From Azonexus sp. (GTDB lineage Bacteria > Pseudomonadota > Gammaproteobacteria > Burkholderiales > Rhodocyclaceae), in assembly GCA_023150195.1 (NCBI GenBank), contig JAKLLI010000069.1, positions 1 to 8,150 of the forward strand: a stretch of DNA of 8,150 bases, given 5' to 3'. The position numbers were made by a program, and so were the translations under genes. Positions 7,048-8,150 of this stretch are shown here, one piece after another. Below the pieces are notes generated by a model. The model was not told the DNA's origin. It worked only from the letters and a program-made list of their open reading frames with translations, and ran no database searches. Within the stretch, counting starts at the first letter, position 1, and each line of letters starts with the position of its first letter.

Positions 7048-8002
7048 AAACGGCAGCACCAAGCAAAAGGGCGTCAAACAAAAAGGCGAACTCAAGACCG
7101 CGCGCATTCCGATCAAGATCGTTCCGGTCGATGAACCCCTGCGCAAACCCGAATGGATTCGCGTCAAAGCCGGCAACAGCGCCGGGCGCTTCGGCGAAAT
7201 CAAATCCATGCTGCGCGAACGCAAGCTGCACACGGTCTGCGAAGAAGCCACCTGCCCCAACATCGGCGAATGCTTCGGACGCGGCACCGCCACCTTCATG
7301 ATCCTGGGCGACATCTGCACCCGCCGCTGCCCCTTCTGCGACGTCGGCCACGGCCAGCCGCTGCCGCCCAACCCGGACGAGCCGCGTGAGCTCGCCGAAT
7401 CGGTCGCCGCGCTCAAGCTGCGTTATGTGGTCATTACCAGCGTCGACCGTGACGATCTTCGCGATGGCGGCGCCCAGCATTTCGTGGACGTGATCCGCAA
7501 CGTGCGCGAACTGTCACCGACCACCACCATCGAAACCCTGGTGCCCGACTTCCGTGGCCGCATGGACGTGGCGCTGGACGTCCTCGGACAGGCCCTGCCC
7601 GATGTGCTCAACCACAACATGGAAACCGTGCCTCGCCTCTACAAGCAGGCCCGCCCCGGCGCCGACTACGCCCACTCCCTTGAATTCCTCAAGCAATTCA
7701 AGGCGCGCTACCCCGGCGTCAATACCAAATCCGGTCTGATGGTCGGTCTGGGCGAAACCGATGAAGAAATTCTCGACGTCATGCGCGACCTGCGCGCCCA
7801 CGACGTCGACATGCTCACCATCGGCCAATACCTCGCCCCCTCCGGCCATCACCTGCCAGTCACCCGCTACGTCCACCCGGACATTTTCAAAATGTACGAG
7901 GACGAAGCCAAAAAAATGGGATTCTCCGGCGCCGCCTGCGCCCCCATGGTCCGCTCAAGTTATTGGGCAGATCAGCAGGCCCACAGCGCGGGCGTGAGCT
8001 GA
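7040..8002 (+). CDS. lipA: Lipoyl synthase LipA
   Basis: LipA is a radical SAM enzyme that inserts two sulfurs into the protein-bound octanoyl chain made by LipB. The 320-residue protein shows both iron-sulfur clusters: the auxiliary cluster ligands Cys67, Cys72 and Cys78 (in [12 protein letters not shown]) and the radical SAM triad Cys93, Cys97 and Cys100 (in CTRRCPFC). The C-terminal RSSYWA (305-310) supplies the serine that binds the auxiliary cluster in the E. coli enzyme. A lysine-rich N-terminal tail (1-26) is longer and more basic than the core needs and is variable in the family. The ATG lies inside the end of lipB (8-base overlap), and no strong ribosome binding site is seen, so it probably relies on lipB translation. 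No intrinsic terminator with a T-run follows; a different hairpin does. Confidence 0.97.
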   Translation: MAENGSTKQKGVKQKGELKTARIPIKIVPVDEPLRKPEWIRVKAGNSAGRFGEIKSMLRERKLHTVCEEATCPNIGECFGRGTATFMILGDICTRRCPFCDVGHGQPLPPNPDEPRELAESVAALKLRYVVITSVDRDDLRDGGAQHFVDVIRNVRELSPTTTIETLVPDFRGRMDVALDVLGQALPDVLNHNMETVPRLYKQARPGADYAHSLEFLKQFKARYPGVNTKSGLMVGLGETDEEILDVMRDLRAHDVDMLTIGQYLAPSGHHLPVTRYVHPDIFKMYEDEAKKMGFSGAACAPMVRSSYWADQQAHSAGVS

Positions 8003-8012
8003 TGTGACCTTT

Positions 8013-8079
8013 GGTAAGTGAATGGGAATTTTGCCAAACGGATGATTATTTTTATAAGGCGATTTCTCATTCATTTACC
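8013..8079 (+). repeat. Long imperfect hairpin after lipA
   Basis: Bases 8013-8028 can pair with 8064-8079 over 16 continuous positions: 14 Watson-Crick pairs plus G-U at 8018/8074 and 8025/8067. The stem extends inward after one U-U mismatch (8029/8063) with two more pairs, a bulged U at 8032, and GCC/GGC (8033-8035 with 8058-8060), leaving a 22-base A/T-rich loop. Read from the - strand the two wobbles become C-A mismatches, so the structure suits RNA in the lipA direction. No T-run follows the right arm, so it is not a standard terminator. It could be a 3'-UTR stability element, a processing site or a small palindromic mobile repeat. The rest of the 148-base tail shows only a small TGGC/GCCA hairpin (8085-8098) and no supportable gene. 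Confidence 0.6.
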
Positions 8080-8150
8080 CGGAATGGCTCGATGGCCAAG
8101 GGTTTAGAGTAACTTCCCTATCCCAACCTGGATTTATGGTCACTCTGCCC

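Noticed and set aside
8004..8143. GTGACC and GGTCAC as possible terminal inverted repeats of a small insertion around the lipA-tail hairpin
   Set aside because: Only six bases match, without flanking target duplication visible, and the right copy is at the window edge.
8136..8150. ATG at the window end as the start of another gene (MVTLP)
   Set aside because: Only five codons are visible and no convincing ribosome binding site precedes it.
8003..8150. A 24-codon open stretch on the - strand from the window edge to a stop at 8075-8077
   Set aside because: Too short to separate from chance and matches nothing recognisable; it also runs to the edge of the hairpin.

Overview
The window is a GC-rich, tightly packed stretch of proteobacterial chromosome made of housekeeping genes. 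The order dacC, D-amino acid aminotransferase, ybeD, lipB, lipA, together with an NhaR-type regulator and an lgt block, most resembles Betaproteobacteria. That placement comes from remembered gene order and protein style, not from a search. I see no tRNA, rRNA, CRISPR array, transposase or prophage gene.

Layout. Bases 1-85 hold a promoter-like -10 hexamer and the lgt leader; no gene can be called there. Then on the + strand come lgt (86-877, lipoprotein diacylglyceryl transferase), a vicinal-oxygen-chelate (VOC/glyoxalase-fold) protein (912-1385) and an unrecognised helical protein of 253 residues with a weak HPt-like C-terminus (1401-2162). A GC-rich hairpin at 2170-2189 separates this block from htpX, which faces it on the - strand (2203-3084). 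A 107-bp divergent region separates htpX from an nhaR-like LysR gene (3192-4094, +). From there everything runs on the + strand with almost no gaps: dacC (4130-5266), dat (5270-6157), ybeD (6159-6428), lipB (6430-7047) and lipA (7040-8002). The last 148 bases carry no gene I can support, but hold a long RNA-like hairpin starting 10 bases after the lipA stop.

How the genes fit together. Two themes dominate. The first is the envelope: lgt lipidates lipoproteins, HtpX is a membrane quality-control protease, DacC trims peptidoglycan stem peptides and releases D-alanine, and Dat interconverts D-alanine and D-glutamate. The second is protein lipoylation: LipB transfers octanoate from acyl carrier protein to target proteins and LipA inserts the two sulfurs. 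The small YbeD-family protein sits between the two themes, as its E. coli relative does between dacA and lipB. The gaps of 3 and 1 bases, the 1-base gap before lipB and the 8-base lipB/lipA overlap argue for one dacC-lipA operon.

No clearly new system was found. The points most worth a second look are the wobble-compensated hairpin after lipA, the unknown helical gene after the VOC protein, and perfect TATAAT hexamers that contain the stop codon of the preceding gene at two places.
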